DNA of 6,009 bases from CAZVYJ01 sp964631565 (GCA_964631565.1 CAZVYJ010000091.1:1-6009), one strand, 5' to 3'; shown: positions 1 through 5,941, numbered from the stretch's first letter. A program made the numbers and translations. Notes: a model not told the origin generated them from the letters alone.

Positions 1-55
1 CGCAATGGGTAAGATGGGCAAAGCGCATAAAGTCCTGACGGTCGCGGCTCGTTAA
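1..55. repeat. 55-bp inverted repeat, left copy
   Basis: Positions 1-55 match the reverse complement of 5952-6006 at 53 of 55 bases. The first 36 bases are identical and the mismatches are at 37 and 41. The match fades after position 55. The copy lies 20 bp beyond the stop codon of the minus-strand membrane protein, so transcription leaving that gene reads it in the same orientation as transcription leaving tatD reads the other copy. It may extend to the left of the window. I see no open frame or strong hairpin in it. A dispersed intergenic repeat family is the simplest reading. Confidence 0.9.
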
Positions 56-75
56 AGTGAATTGAATGAATCGCG

Positions 76-873
76 TTACTGCGTCTTTTTGCCCGACAGC
101 ACGCGGAACAGGCCTACGCAGCCGCAGACAACCAGCGTCGCAGTCAGCAGGAAGAGCAGCAGCGCGTAGATGTATGTGAGCAGCGGCCAGATGTCGTCCA
201 TCAGGCCGGAGAATTTCTCCCATATCAGCCCGACCAGCCCCACCATCGCCGCGATGACGACGACGGCAGCCAGCGTCGCACGCATATCCCGCCCCACCGG
301 CGCCAGCCTCACCGACAGGCACACAGACAGGTACACAAACAGCGGCACGCGCCAGTTTGACCACTGGACGTCCTTCCATGTCTCGCATATGTGTTTGAGC
401 ATCTGCGTCTGTGCGGCGACCTGTTCCCACAGGCTGTCCCAGCTTTGCGGCAGTTCCTTGGGCAGCGCCTGCATCGGGGAGAGGATATCCGGCAGGATGA
501 ACTCGCGAATGACCGGCTCGCCCAGAAGCGAATGCGCCGCGATAATCGCGCCTATGACGGCTGCCACAGCGATAAGCGATGCGATAATCGGACCCAGCAC
601 CTTGAGCTTCGGAGTGGCTTCGGCGGCCGGTTCGCCGTCGCCGCCGGTTTTTCGCCCGGCCGAGTTCCGGCCGCCAGGCATGAGCCTGGCCCGGCGTATC
701 TCGCCGCCGGTTATCAGGCAGCCGAATATGTACGCCATCTCCGAGACTACCGTTCCCGGCAGCAGCGCCCAGTTCACCCATGCGCCCTGAATGAGCTTCG
801 CCCACAGGCGGTACACACCGACGCCCATGAGAATTATCAGAACCAGCCAGACTGAAAACGCAGCGTATATCAA
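76..873 (-). CDS. Multi-spanning membrane protein with a decayed M50-like (HExxH) motif
   Basis: This 265-residue protein starts at TTG. A good Shine-Dalgarno sequence, GGAGAAGG, lies just upstream and supports that start. About six hydrophobic segments are visible, near residues 3-23, 35-55, 91-114, 174-192, 199-218 and 229-256. A polar Gly/Arg/Pro-rich loop covers about 58-90, and a soluble stretch covers about 118-172. Segment 2 carries LPGTVVSEMAYIFGCLITGG (38-57). Its spacing resembles the PG-x3-HExxH-x6-TG pattern of M50-like membrane zinc peptidases, but both histidines are replaced (S44 and Y48) and only E45 remains. The later YLSVCLSVRLAP...RDMR (181-198) resembles a second conserved block of such proteins. 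I infer a non-catalytic relative of that superfamily; its function is unknown. It lies 119 bp downstream of the exported TPR-like protein on the same strand and may be co-transcribed with it. The reading frame is sound, but the family assignment is tentative. Confidence 0.85.
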   Translation of the reverse strand: MIYAAFSVWLVLIILMGVGVYRLWAKLIQGAWVNWALLPGTVVSEMAYIFGCLITGGEIRRARLMPGGRNSAGRKTGGDGEPAAEATPKLKVLGPIIASLIAVAAVIGAIIAAHSLLGEPVIREFILPDILSPMQALPKELPQSWDSLWEQVAAQTQMLKHICETWKDVQWSNWRVPLFVYLSVCLSVRLAPVGRDMRATLAAVVVIAAMVGLVGLIWEKFSGLMDDIWPLLTYIYALLLFLLTATLVVCGCVGLFRVLSGKKTQ

Positions 874-992
874 AGCCTTCTCCAGAATACAGTGTCACCG
901 TGAGCGCGAAACCGCCTTATGAGCCGTATGAAGTGATATCGGCAGAACCTGTGCAATCGCTGCTGAAATAATGTTACGGCGAACCGGCCGGG
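874..992. other. Intergenic gap between the two minus-strand genes
   Basis: This 119-bp gap holds the ribosome binding site of the membrane protein gene. I see no terminator with a T-run for the upstream exported protein gene, so read-through is possible. A short plus-strand frame ending in TAA at 971 is open but has no convincing start or partner. Confidence 0.4.
876..883 (-). promoter_or_regulatory. Ribosome binding site fixing a TTG start
   Basis: On the minus strand GGAGAAGG is followed by CT and then TTG (871-873). The GGAG core is 6 nt from the start codon, which is good spacing. No in-frame ATG gives a better start before the first membrane segment. Confidence 0.65.
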
Positions 993-2924
993 TTAATCAT
1001 CTTCGTCATTATGAGTGCCGCCTATACCCAAACGCGAGCGGACCTTGTCGGCGTCTTTTCCCTTGCCGGCATCCTCGTACAGCTTGATAAGTTTAAGCCC
1101 TACCTGGTAGAAGGCGGAGCATCTCACGTCGACGGCTTCGCCCTTGAACTTCATGGACGCCTTGAACAGGTCGTTGTACATCTTGACGGCTGCTCCGGTC
1201 TGGCCGGCGCCGACAAGCATCTGCTCCGCCTTTTCAGCCGCAGACACGCAGACAGTCGGGAACCTGATGCATTTCGTCGCCGCCTGCTGATACGCGGTCA
1301 GGGCCTGTTTTTTCTGGCCGTCGGCGAGATAATCGTCGCCCAGGCCTATCAGCATCCAGCCCAGAAGGTCAGGCCGGTCCTTGAACGACGCGGAGGCCTG
1401 CTTGTACAGCTTGATGCGGGCGGGTATTTCCTGCTCTACCGCCGCGATCCTCTGGACCATCAGGCAGGTGTAGTCCGGATAAGCCCTGGCCAGCTGCTTT
1501 GTGAGAATATCGACCAGTTTTTCCGACTGCTTGTTCTCGAATCTGCCCGACTGGGAATAGGAAAGCAGCAATCCCCATGCATCCGGATACGCTATGTTTT
1601 TCTCCAGGGCTATATTGAGCAGCTTGAATATCATCTCGCTGTTGCATTCTATCTTCTGCTCGAACTGGTCCAGCTTGATGGCCTTGGCCGCCTCGTTCTC
1701 CGGCAGCGAGTTGTTATACGCCTCGGCTATCTTCCTGAGCATGTCCATATCCGGCTCCACGGCGTTTTGAATTGCGTAATCAATCAGCGTGCACAACGAA
1801 ACCGCCACGTATGCGTCTTCGCGCCGGTCAACGGGCATGGCCGCAACTTCACCGGCCAGATAAAACTCGCCCAGCAGCACGGGCTGGCCGGTGGCTGCAT
1901 TGAAAACATAGCTCGTGCTGTTTGTCAGGCTTTTTGTATTTCCGATTTCCTTGTCCCAGTACGGAGCATCCTTGCCCTTGCCTGGAACAAGCACGACCGG
2001 CCAGGCCGCCATGAGATCGCCGCCCAGATCGGTGAAAACGACTGAAGCGGGCTGGCCAAGGGCCTTGCTTACTTCCGTAGTGAAATAGGCGCTGTCCTTG
2101 TAGTCGCCGCCGGCCTTGGCGATATTCTGAAGCGTGTAAGGCATGCCGGCCAGTTTCTTCGGTGCGCCCTTTTCAAGGTGCTCCTTATCGAGCGGAACCT
2201 TCTTGTATATCTTTATCAGGTCACGGTAATTGGCAAACGTCTTGGCCGCCCATTTGCGCTCGTCGATGCTGAGCCTGCTGTCGGCAAGGTAGCGGGCCAG
2301 TTCAAACGGAAGTTTTTTAAGGTCGCAGCGAAATTCGTTACTGCCGCTTGTGTAGTACTTGAACGCATCGACCATGGTGCACGGCGACGGCTGCTCGGCC
2401 ACATATTTATTAAGCGGGTACGACGTCGCGAATGCCGCCGCAAGGTCCGGATATTCCCTGACGGCCCGCTCGTCGGTTACAATCAGCGTGAGCATGTTGC
2501 CCAGCGCCTCGCCGATTTTCTGGGGAGGATAGTCTTCCATCGCCCTGAAAATGCAGCGGGAGACCTGCGGATTTTCAACCAGCCACTCGGACAGTTTCTC
2601 GCCGCCCTTGATCTTCGATATCGCGTCGAGGTAAATGCTCGCCCTCAGGCAGAACAGCATACCCTTCAGACCGTCCAGGTCATCCAGGGCGCCGCAGCTG
2701 AGCCTGGCCAGCATCGACTTTATAAGCACCTCTCTCAATTCCTCATATCCGCCGCTGTTGGTCGCGGCTTCAAGCTGCATGAATGCGGCATCGCCGAGAG
2801 CCTTGTCGTCAAGCTGCTCCCTGACCTCGGTTTTCTTCGCATCTTTCGACTTTTTGACGGCCTGACCCAGAACCGGACTCAGAACGACCCCGCAAAGCGC
2901 AATAACCAGAAGTGCCTTTTTCAT
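993..2924 (-). CDS. Exported TPR-like protein with a degenerate transglutaminase-like domain
   Basis: This is a 643-residue protein. I place the start at the ATG ending at 2924 because it opens a clear signal peptide: MKK, then a hydrophobic core at about residues 4-18, and a likely cleavage site after about residue 22 (LGQA). The frame stays open a further 113 codons upstream, but that stretch crosses the divergent promoter region. Residues 225-310 resemble a transglutaminase-like block with the usual pattern GGxCxDxAYF, then GIPA, then HAW. Here the blocks read GGDYKDSAYF (272-281), ALGQPASVV (288-296) and AAW (306-308), so Cys is Tyr275 and His is Ala306. From about 425 to 635 the protein is helical with TPR-like helix pairs, for example 522-551 and 600-628. 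The C-terminus is acidic. I infer a secreted or periplasmic scaffold-type protein without transglutaminase chemistry. The ligand is unknown. It is divergent from rpsP. Confidence 0.85.
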   Translation of the reverse strand: MKKALLVIALCGVVLSPVLGQAVKKSKDAKKTEVREQLDDKALGDAAFMQLEAATNSGGYEELREVLIKSMLARLSCGALDDLDGLKGMLFCLRASIYLDAISKIKGGEKLSEWLVENPQVSRCIFRAMEDYPPQKIGEALGNMLTLIVTDERAVREYPDLAAAFATSYPLNKYVAEQPSPCTMVDAFKYYTSGSNEFRCDLKKLPFELARYLADSRLSIDERKWAAKTFANYRDLIKIYKKVPLDKEHLEKGAPKKLAGMPYTLQNIAKAGGDYKDSAYFTTEVSKALGQPASVVFTDLGGDLMAAWPVVLVPGKGKDAPYWDKEIGNTKSLTNSTSYVFNAATGQPVLLGEFYLAGEVAAMPVDRREDAYVAVSLCTLIDYAIQNAVEPDMDMLRKIAEAYNNSLPENEAAKAIKLDQFEQKIECNSEMIFKLLNIALEKNIAYPDAWGLLLSYSQSGRFENKQSEKLVDILTKQLARAYPDYTCLMVQRIAAVEQEIPARIKLYKQASASFKDRPDLLGWMLIGLGDDYLADGQKKQALTAYQQAATKCIRFPTVCVSAAEKAEQMLVGAGQTGAAVKMYNDLFKASMKFKGEAVDVRCSAFYQVGLKLIKLYEDAGKGKDADKVRSRLGIGGTHNDEDD

Positions 2925-3076
2925 ATCGGCTTCTCGCTTAAAATTGTCAAAACCCTGCATGTCCGGGACCAATAACAATAAAGCGTCCGGAATGAGCGTT
3001 ATTTTAGCACCGCCGCGACCCAATAGAAAAGATATATTGTCCAACTGCAAAAGGTTGCGAAACGGGAAAAAACCAC

Positions 3077-3104
3077 TTGCAGCCTGAAACCGCCCTGTTA
3101 AAAT
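3077..3104 (+). promoter_or_regulatory. Candidate sigma70-type promoter for the rpsP cluster
   Basis: TTGCAG (3077-3082) is followed by a 16-bp spacer and TAAAAT (3099-3104). The -10 box matches the consensus at 5 of 6 bases and the -35 box at 3 of 6. Transcription would start near 3111, giving a leader of about 110 nt that contains the hairpin at 3141-3160. It was identified by eye only, and planctomycete promoters may differ from the Escherichia coli consensus. Confidence 0.3.
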
Positions 3105-3140
3105 GTTTCGTTCGCATAAAAGCGAGACGGACAATATGCG

Positions 3141-3160
3141 CCCCCGAATGGTTTTGGGGG
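3141..3160 (+). promoter_or_regulatory. Stem-loop in the rpsP leader
   Basis: CCCCCGAA (3141-3148) pairs with TTTTGGGG and the following G (3153-3160), giving eight pairs including one G-U, closed by a TGGT tetraloop. The stem lies about 60 nt before the rpsP start. Two exact copies of CTTTTTTGA (3181-3189 and 3191-3199) follow about 20 nt downstream. The T-tracts are too far from the stem for a standard intrinsic terminator, so I only infer a possible leader control element. I do not recognise a known ribosomal-protein leader here. Confidence 0.45.
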
Positions 3161-3221
3161 GCTTCAGACTGGTTGTTTGGCTTTTTTGACCTTTTTTGAT
3201 CTTTAATTGGGAAGAGTGACA

Positions 3222-3476
3222 GTGGCGGTAAAACTTAGACTCAAACGATTCGGCCGCCGGCACCGCAGCTTCTATCGGATCGGTGCAATGGACAGCCGCT
3301 CGCCGCGAGATGGTCGCGTTATCGAAGAACTGGGCTGGTACGATCCTGAAGCCAAGACGCCGGAGCAGCAGGTTTCGCTCAATCGCGAGCGGATTGAATA
3401 CTGGCTTGGCGTAGGCGCCCAGCCGAGCGACACGGTACGCCAGATTCTCGTGCAGCAGGGCGTAGCGGTAAAGTAG
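3222..3476 (+). CDS. rpsP: 30S ribosomal protein bS16
   Basis: This 84-residue protein is a structural part of the 30S subunit body and binds 16S rRNA. It opens with MAVKLRLKRFGRRHRSFYRI, the near-universal bS16 N-terminus. The family blocks DSRSPRDGRVIEELGWYDP (24-42) and LNRERIEYWLGVGAQPSDTV (53-72) follow. Length is normal for the family (roughly 75-90). I chose the GTG at 3222 because it gives the canonical MAVK start. An in-frame TTG at 3207 and GTG at 3216 would add residues the family lacks. A purine-rich GGGAAGAG (3209-3216) serves as the ribosome binding site. It is the first gene of a plus-strand translation operon. In Escherichia coli rimM follows directly; here a 56-nt gap with a hairpin leads to trmD instead. 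Confidence 0.97.
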   Translation: MAVKLRLKRFGRRHRSFYRIGAMDSRSPRDGRVIEELGWYDPEAKTPEQQVSLNRERIEYWLGVGAQPSDTVRQILVQQGVAVK

Positions 3477-3509
3477 CGCGGGCGTTGTATTATAAAAACG
3501 CCTCCGCGC
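3476..3509 (+). promoter_or_regulatory. Bulged stem-loop between rpsP and trmD
   Basis: Eleven base pairs form between 3476-3486 and 3497-3509, interrupted by a two-base CT bulge (3502-3503), with a 10-nt AT-rich loop. The stem starts at the last base of the rpsP stop codon and ends 23 nt before the trmD start. No T-run follows, so it is not a standard terminator. It could protect the rpsP mRNA end or reduce read-through to trmD, which in Escherichia coli is made at far lower levels than the ribosomal proteins of its operon. Confidence 0.5.
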
Positions 3510-3532
3510 CTTACTCCGGGAGCCCAGCCGCC

Positions 3533-4243
3533 ATGGCTTTGCGCATCGACATCCTCACGCTGTTCTGCGAGATGTTCGACGGATTCCTGGCCGCCAGCAT
3601 AGTCGGGCGGGCCATCAAGCGGAAACTGGTTGAGGTTTACCGGACAAACATCAGGGATTTTGCGACCGATTCTTACGGGTCGGTCGATGATGCACCGTTC
3701 GGCGGCGGACCCGGCATGGTGCTTATGTGCCAGCCGATTTTCGACGCCGTCGAGCACGTAAGGGCACAGGCCGAGCCGAAGGGCAAGGTCATAATGCTCA
3801 GCCCGCAGGGCGAGCCGCTGAATCAGAGCCTCGTCGCCGAACTGGCGAGCCAGCCGCGGCTGATTCTGCTGGCCGGGCATTACGAAGGATTCGATGAGCG
3901 GATCCGCACCGGCCTGGCCGACATGGAAATCAGCATCGGCGACTACGTGCTGTCGGGCGGCGAGATTGCCGCCATGGCGCTGATAGATTCGGTAGTTCGT
4001 CTTCTGCCCGGCGCATTGGGCAAGGACGAATCGACGCATGACGAGTCGTTCGCAGACGGGCTGCTGGAGTATCCGCAGTACACCAGGCCGCGTGAGTTTC
4101 GCGGCATGACAGTGCCGGACGTGCTGCTTAACGGCGACCACGCGAAAATCGAGCAGTGGCGGCGCCGGCAGGCGGAAGAAAGAACGCGGCAGCGACGCCC
4201 GGACTTGTGGGAAAAATACAAGAAAGAAAAAGAATCAGGTTAG
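3533..4243 (+). CDS. trmD: tRNA (guanine37-N1)-methyltransferase TrmD
   Basis: TrmD uses S-adenosylmethionine to methylate N1 of G37 in tRNAs with G at position 36, which prevents +1 frameshifting. This 236-residue protein shows the SPOUT trefoil-knot blocks LSPQGEP (89-95), GHYEGFDER (115-123) and SIGDYVLSGGE (134-144). The N-terminal VDDAPFGGGPGMV (51-63) and the C-terminal LLEYPQYTRP and VPDVLLNGDHAKIEQWR blocks are also present. The ATG at 3533 matches the family start (MxLRIDILTLF), and GGGAG at 3518-3522 precedes it. An upstream in-frame TTG would begin inside the intercistronic hairpin. The residue aligned with catalytic Asp169 of Escherichia coli appears to be Glu171, in HDESF against the usual EDSF. 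I consider the enzyme active, since Glu probably occurs there in some homologues, but that is from memory. The fourth cluster neighbour rimM is missing. Confidence 0.97.
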   Translation: MALRIDILTLFCEMFDGFLAASIVGRAIKRKLVEVYRTNIRDFATDSYGSVDDAPFGGGPGMVLMCQPIFDAVEHVRAQAEPKGKVIMLSPQGEPLNQSLVAELASQPRLILLAGHYEGFDERIRTGLADMEISIGDYVLSGGEIAAMALIDSVVRLLPGALGKDESTHDESFADGLLEYPQYTRPREFRGMTVPDVLLNGDHAKIEQWRRRQAEERTRQRRPDLWEKYKKEKESG

Positions 4244-4259
4244 AAACCGGAGAATACCA

Positions 4260-4655
4260 GTGAGTCACGAACTGATTAACAAGGCCGTTGAAGCCTGCAG
4301 AAAAACAGATATCCCCGAATTCCGCATCGGCGACACGGTAAAAGTGTGGGTCCGCATTGTTGAAGGCGAAAAGGAACGTCTCCAGGCGTTCATCGGCACG
4401 GTAATAGGCCGTCGCGGCTCCGGCGTCTCCGAAACCTTCACCGTCAGGCGCATCGTCAACAACCAGGGCGTCGAGCGTATCTTCCCGCTGCACAGCCCGA
4501 GGCTGGCCGGCATAGAAATCGTTCGAGGCGGCAAGGCCCGCAGGGCGAAACTCAACTTCCTGAAAGACCGCGTCGGCAAGGCCACCCGGCTCAAGGACAT
4601 AAAGCGGGCCGGCAAAACCGTCGTCGCATCGGACTCCGATTCGGCAGAGGCATAA
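4260..4655 (+). CDS. rplS: 50S ribosomal protein bL19
   Basis: This protein sits on the 50S subunit near the 30S interface. It has 131 residues against about 115 in Escherichia coli. The family blocks are PEFRIGDTVKVWVRI (19-33), LQAFIGTVI (41-49), RRGSGVSETFTVRRI (51-65), GVERIFPLHSP (70-80) and RRAKLNFLKDRVGKATR (94-110). The last 15 or so residues form a Ser/Asp/Glu/Ala tail that accounts for most of the extra length. The start is GTG at 4260, with GGAG at 4249-4252 seven nucleotides upstream. It begins 16 nt after the trmD stop and ends 3 nt before yraN, so the three genes are almost surely co-transcribed. Confidence 0.97.
   Translation: MSHELINKAVEACRKTDIPEFRIGDTVKVWVRIVEGEKERLQAFIGTVIGRRGSGVSETFTVRRIVNNQGVERIFPLHSPRLAGIEIVRGGKARRAKLNFLKDRVGKATRLKDIKRAGKTVVASDSDSAEA
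4646..4650 (+). promoter_or_regulatory. Ribosome binding site for yraN inside the rplS 3' end
   Basis: AGAGG lies within the last codons of rplS, 8 nt before the GTG start of yraN at 4659. It supports that start and suggests translational coupling to rplS. Confidence 0.5.
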
Positions 4656-4658
4656 GCC

Positions 4659-5036
4659 GTGTGGCCCTTCGGACGCACTGCCAGCAGTGAGTCGCTGGGC
4701 AAACGCGGTGAAAAACTCGCCTCAAAATTCCTTCGAAAACAGGGCTGCAGGATTCTTGCGCGCAATTACCGCTGCCCCGCCGGAGAGGCCGACATAGTCG
4801 CAATGGACCGCGACGACACGCTGGTGTTCGTCGAAGTCAAAACACGCAGCAGCAACTACCACACCGACCCGCAGTCAGCCGTCAACGCCGACAAGCAGCG
4901 GCGACTCCGAAACGTCGCAAAGTATTTCCTCTCCGCGCACAAATGCGAAGAACTCAACGTCCGCTTTGACGTTATCTCAATCGTGATGCGGGATGGCGGC
5001 CCGCCGGAAATCGAATATATTAAAGACGCGTTCTGA
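4659..5036 (+). CDS. yraN: YraN family (UPF0102) endonuclease-like protein
   Basis: This 125-residue protein matches the UPF0102/YraN family in length and layout. The N-terminal helix block is LGKRGEKLASKFLRKQGCRILARNYRCPAGEADIVA (13-48). It is followed by LVFVEVKTR (55-63) and RFDVISIV (102-109). The GEADIV and FVEVK strands supply the E43, D45, E59 and K61 expected of a PD-(D/E)XK restriction-endonuclease-like core. The biological substrate of the family is not settled; roles in DNA or Holliday-junction processing have been suggested. The start is GTG, three nucleotides after the rplS stop. In many bacteria rnhB lies between rplS and yraN; it is absent here. The REP-like hairpin pair begins 9 nt after the stop. 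Confidence 0.93.
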   Translation: MWPFGRTASSESLGKRGEKLASKFLRKQGCRILARNYRCPAGEADIVAMDRDDTLVFVEVKTRSSNYHTDPQSAVNADKQRRLRNVAKYFLSAHKCEELNVRFDVISIVMRDGGPPEIEYIKDAF

Positions 5037-5044
5037 GCAGCAAC

Positions 5045-5115
5045 GGGTGGCACGGCTTGCTCGCAAGCCGTGTTCACTGGGAGGCAACACGGGATGCAAG
5101 CATCCCGTGCCACCC
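5045..5115. repeat. REP-like inverted hairpin pair
   Basis: This 71-bp element has perfect 11-bp ends, GGGTGGCACGG at 5045-5055 and its inverted copy at 5105-5115. Inside are two perfect 10-bp stems with 2-base loops, at 5051-5072 and 5088-5109. Each half is a 30-nt unit (5045-5074, and 5086-5115 read on the minus strand) sharing an 11-nt head and a CCGTGTT tail. The units differ at five positions; four of these make two compensated base-pair swaps in the stem. The layout is that of a BIME-type pair of REP sequences. It could also act as a bidirectional terminator or mRNA stabiliser between yraN and tatD, although no T-run follows. No transposase is in the window. Confidence 0.85.
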
Positions 5116-5164
5116 TTAAAATTACATGTTGCAAAGTACTGAAACAGATTCAAACAAAAACCGA

Positions 5165-5941
5165 ATGAAACTCATAGACACACATTGTCATCTCGCGCAC
5201 GGCCGCCTCTCAGGGAAGGCCGACGAAGCACTCGATCACGCCCGGCAGGCGGGAGTCATCGCCGTCATCTGCGCCGCCGCCGACATGCCGGAAACGAAAA
5301 ACGCACTCTCGCTGGCCCACCGCCACAACGACGTCTTCTGCACCGCGGGCATCCATCCGCACGAGGCGAAAAGCGCACCGCACGGTTATATCGAAAACCT
5401 GCGGCAGGCCGCTCACGACGTGTCCAACGTCGCCATCGGCGAAATCGGCCTGGATTACCATTACGATTTTTCGCCCCGGCCCGACCAGCAGCGGGTTTTC
5501 GCAGAGCAGCTTGAGCTGGCGAAGGAGCTTGGCAAGCCCGTCGTCATTCACACGCGTGAGGCCTTCGACGACACGATGGCGATAATCCGCAGCTCCGGCG
5601 TCGACGGCGACAGGATAGTTTTCCATTCATGCACCGACGGTCCGGCGGCCGTCCGGCAGGCACTCGACATCGGCGCGACGATAAGCTTCTCCGGCATCGC
5701 GACGTTCAGGTCCGCGACCGACGTGCAGCAGTCGGCCGCCATAACGCCTGACGACCGCATCATGATAGAAACCGACTCGCCCTACCTTTCCCCCGAGCCG
5801 GTCCGCAAAATGAAAACCAACGAGCCGGCCAACGTCGCACACGTCGCGACATTCCTGGCCGCTCTCCGCAAAACCCCGCCCAACGCCTTCGCAGAATTGA
5901 CTACTGCAAACGCCATCCGCTTCTTCGGGCTGAATATTTAG
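5165..5941 (+). CDS. tatD: TatD family metal-dependent hydrolase / DNase
   Basis: This 258-residue protein belongs to the TatD family (TIM-barrel, amidohydrolase-like), cytosolic metal-dependent enzymes with DNase or exonuclease activity. The motifs are in order: DTHCHL (5-10), GIHPH (62-66), GEIGLDY (92-98), VIHTR (127-131), FHSCTDG (153-159), ISFSGI (173-178) and IETDSPYL (201-208). The likely metal ligands H7, H9, E93, H129, H154 and D204 are all present. The usual HCFSG/HCFTG motif reads HSCTDG here. I chose the ATG at 5165 because MKLIDTHCHL is the canonical start. An in-frame ATG at 5126 would add 13 polar residues from AT-rich sequence. Neither start has a clear Shine-Dalgarno sequence. 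It lies 128 nt after yraN, across the hairpin element, so it may or may not belong to the same transcript. Confidence 0.95.
   Translation: MKLIDTHCHLAHGRLSGKADEALDHARQAGVIAVICAAADMPETKNALSLAHRHNDVFCTAGIHPHEAKSAPHGYIENLRQAAHDVSNVAIGEIGLDYHYDFSPRPDQQRVFAEQLELAKELGKPVVIHTREAFDDTMAIIRSSGVDGDRIVFHSCTDGPAAVRQALDIGATISFSGIATFRSATDVQQSAAITPDDRIMIETDSPYLSPEPVRKMKTNEPANVAHVATFLAALRKTPPNAFAELTTANAIRFFGLNI

Larger units (their letters stand above)
2925..3221. other. Divergent intergenic region between the exported protein gene and rpsP
   Basis: This 297-bp stretch is more AT-rich than its neighbours and lies between two genes transcribed away from each other, so it should hold promoters for both. Toward rpsP it contains a sigma70-like candidate (3077-3104), an 8-bp hairpin (3141-3160) and two T-tracts. 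Toward the minus gene I found only weak -10-like words, such as TAAAAT near 3002-3007 on the minus strand, with no convincing -35 at good spacing. A frame on the minus strand is open through the whole region, but I read it as chance. Confidence 0.6.

Noticed and set aside
656..696. Small palindromes such as CCAGGC-ATGA-GCCTGG
   Set aside because: They lie in the Gly/Arg/Pro-rich coding loop of the membrane protein and are explained by GC-rich codons.
879..971. Plus-strand open frame ending SAEPVQSLLK then TAA, possibly a gene remnant
   Set aside because: It has no convincing start, its upstream part is antisense to the membrane protein gene, and it is too short to identify.
1011..2045. 344-codon plus-strand frame
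   Set aside because: It is antisense to the exported protein gene, whose signal peptide and recognisable blocks show which strand is coding. Its translation has no recognisable family and looks like a GC-rich shadow.
2925..3263. In-frame upstream extension of the exported protein (113 codons) reaching into rpsP
   Set aside because: The signal peptide begins at the ATG ending at 2924. The extension crosses the divergent promoter region, overlaps rpsP and has no ribosome binding site at its internal ATG near 2960.
3485..3532. Earlier TTG start for trmD
   Set aside because: It begins inside the intercistronic hairpin and adds 16 residues not found in the family. The ATG at 3533 has GGGAG upstream.
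3272..4141. 289-codon minus-strand frame
   Set aside because: It is antisense to rpsP and trmD, both certain from conserved motifs.
5037..5164. Hairpin pair as a plain intrinsic terminator
   Set aside because: Neither stem is followed by a T-run on either strand. The shared head and tail sequences and inverted unit structure fit a REP-like repeat better, though it could still affect transcript ends.
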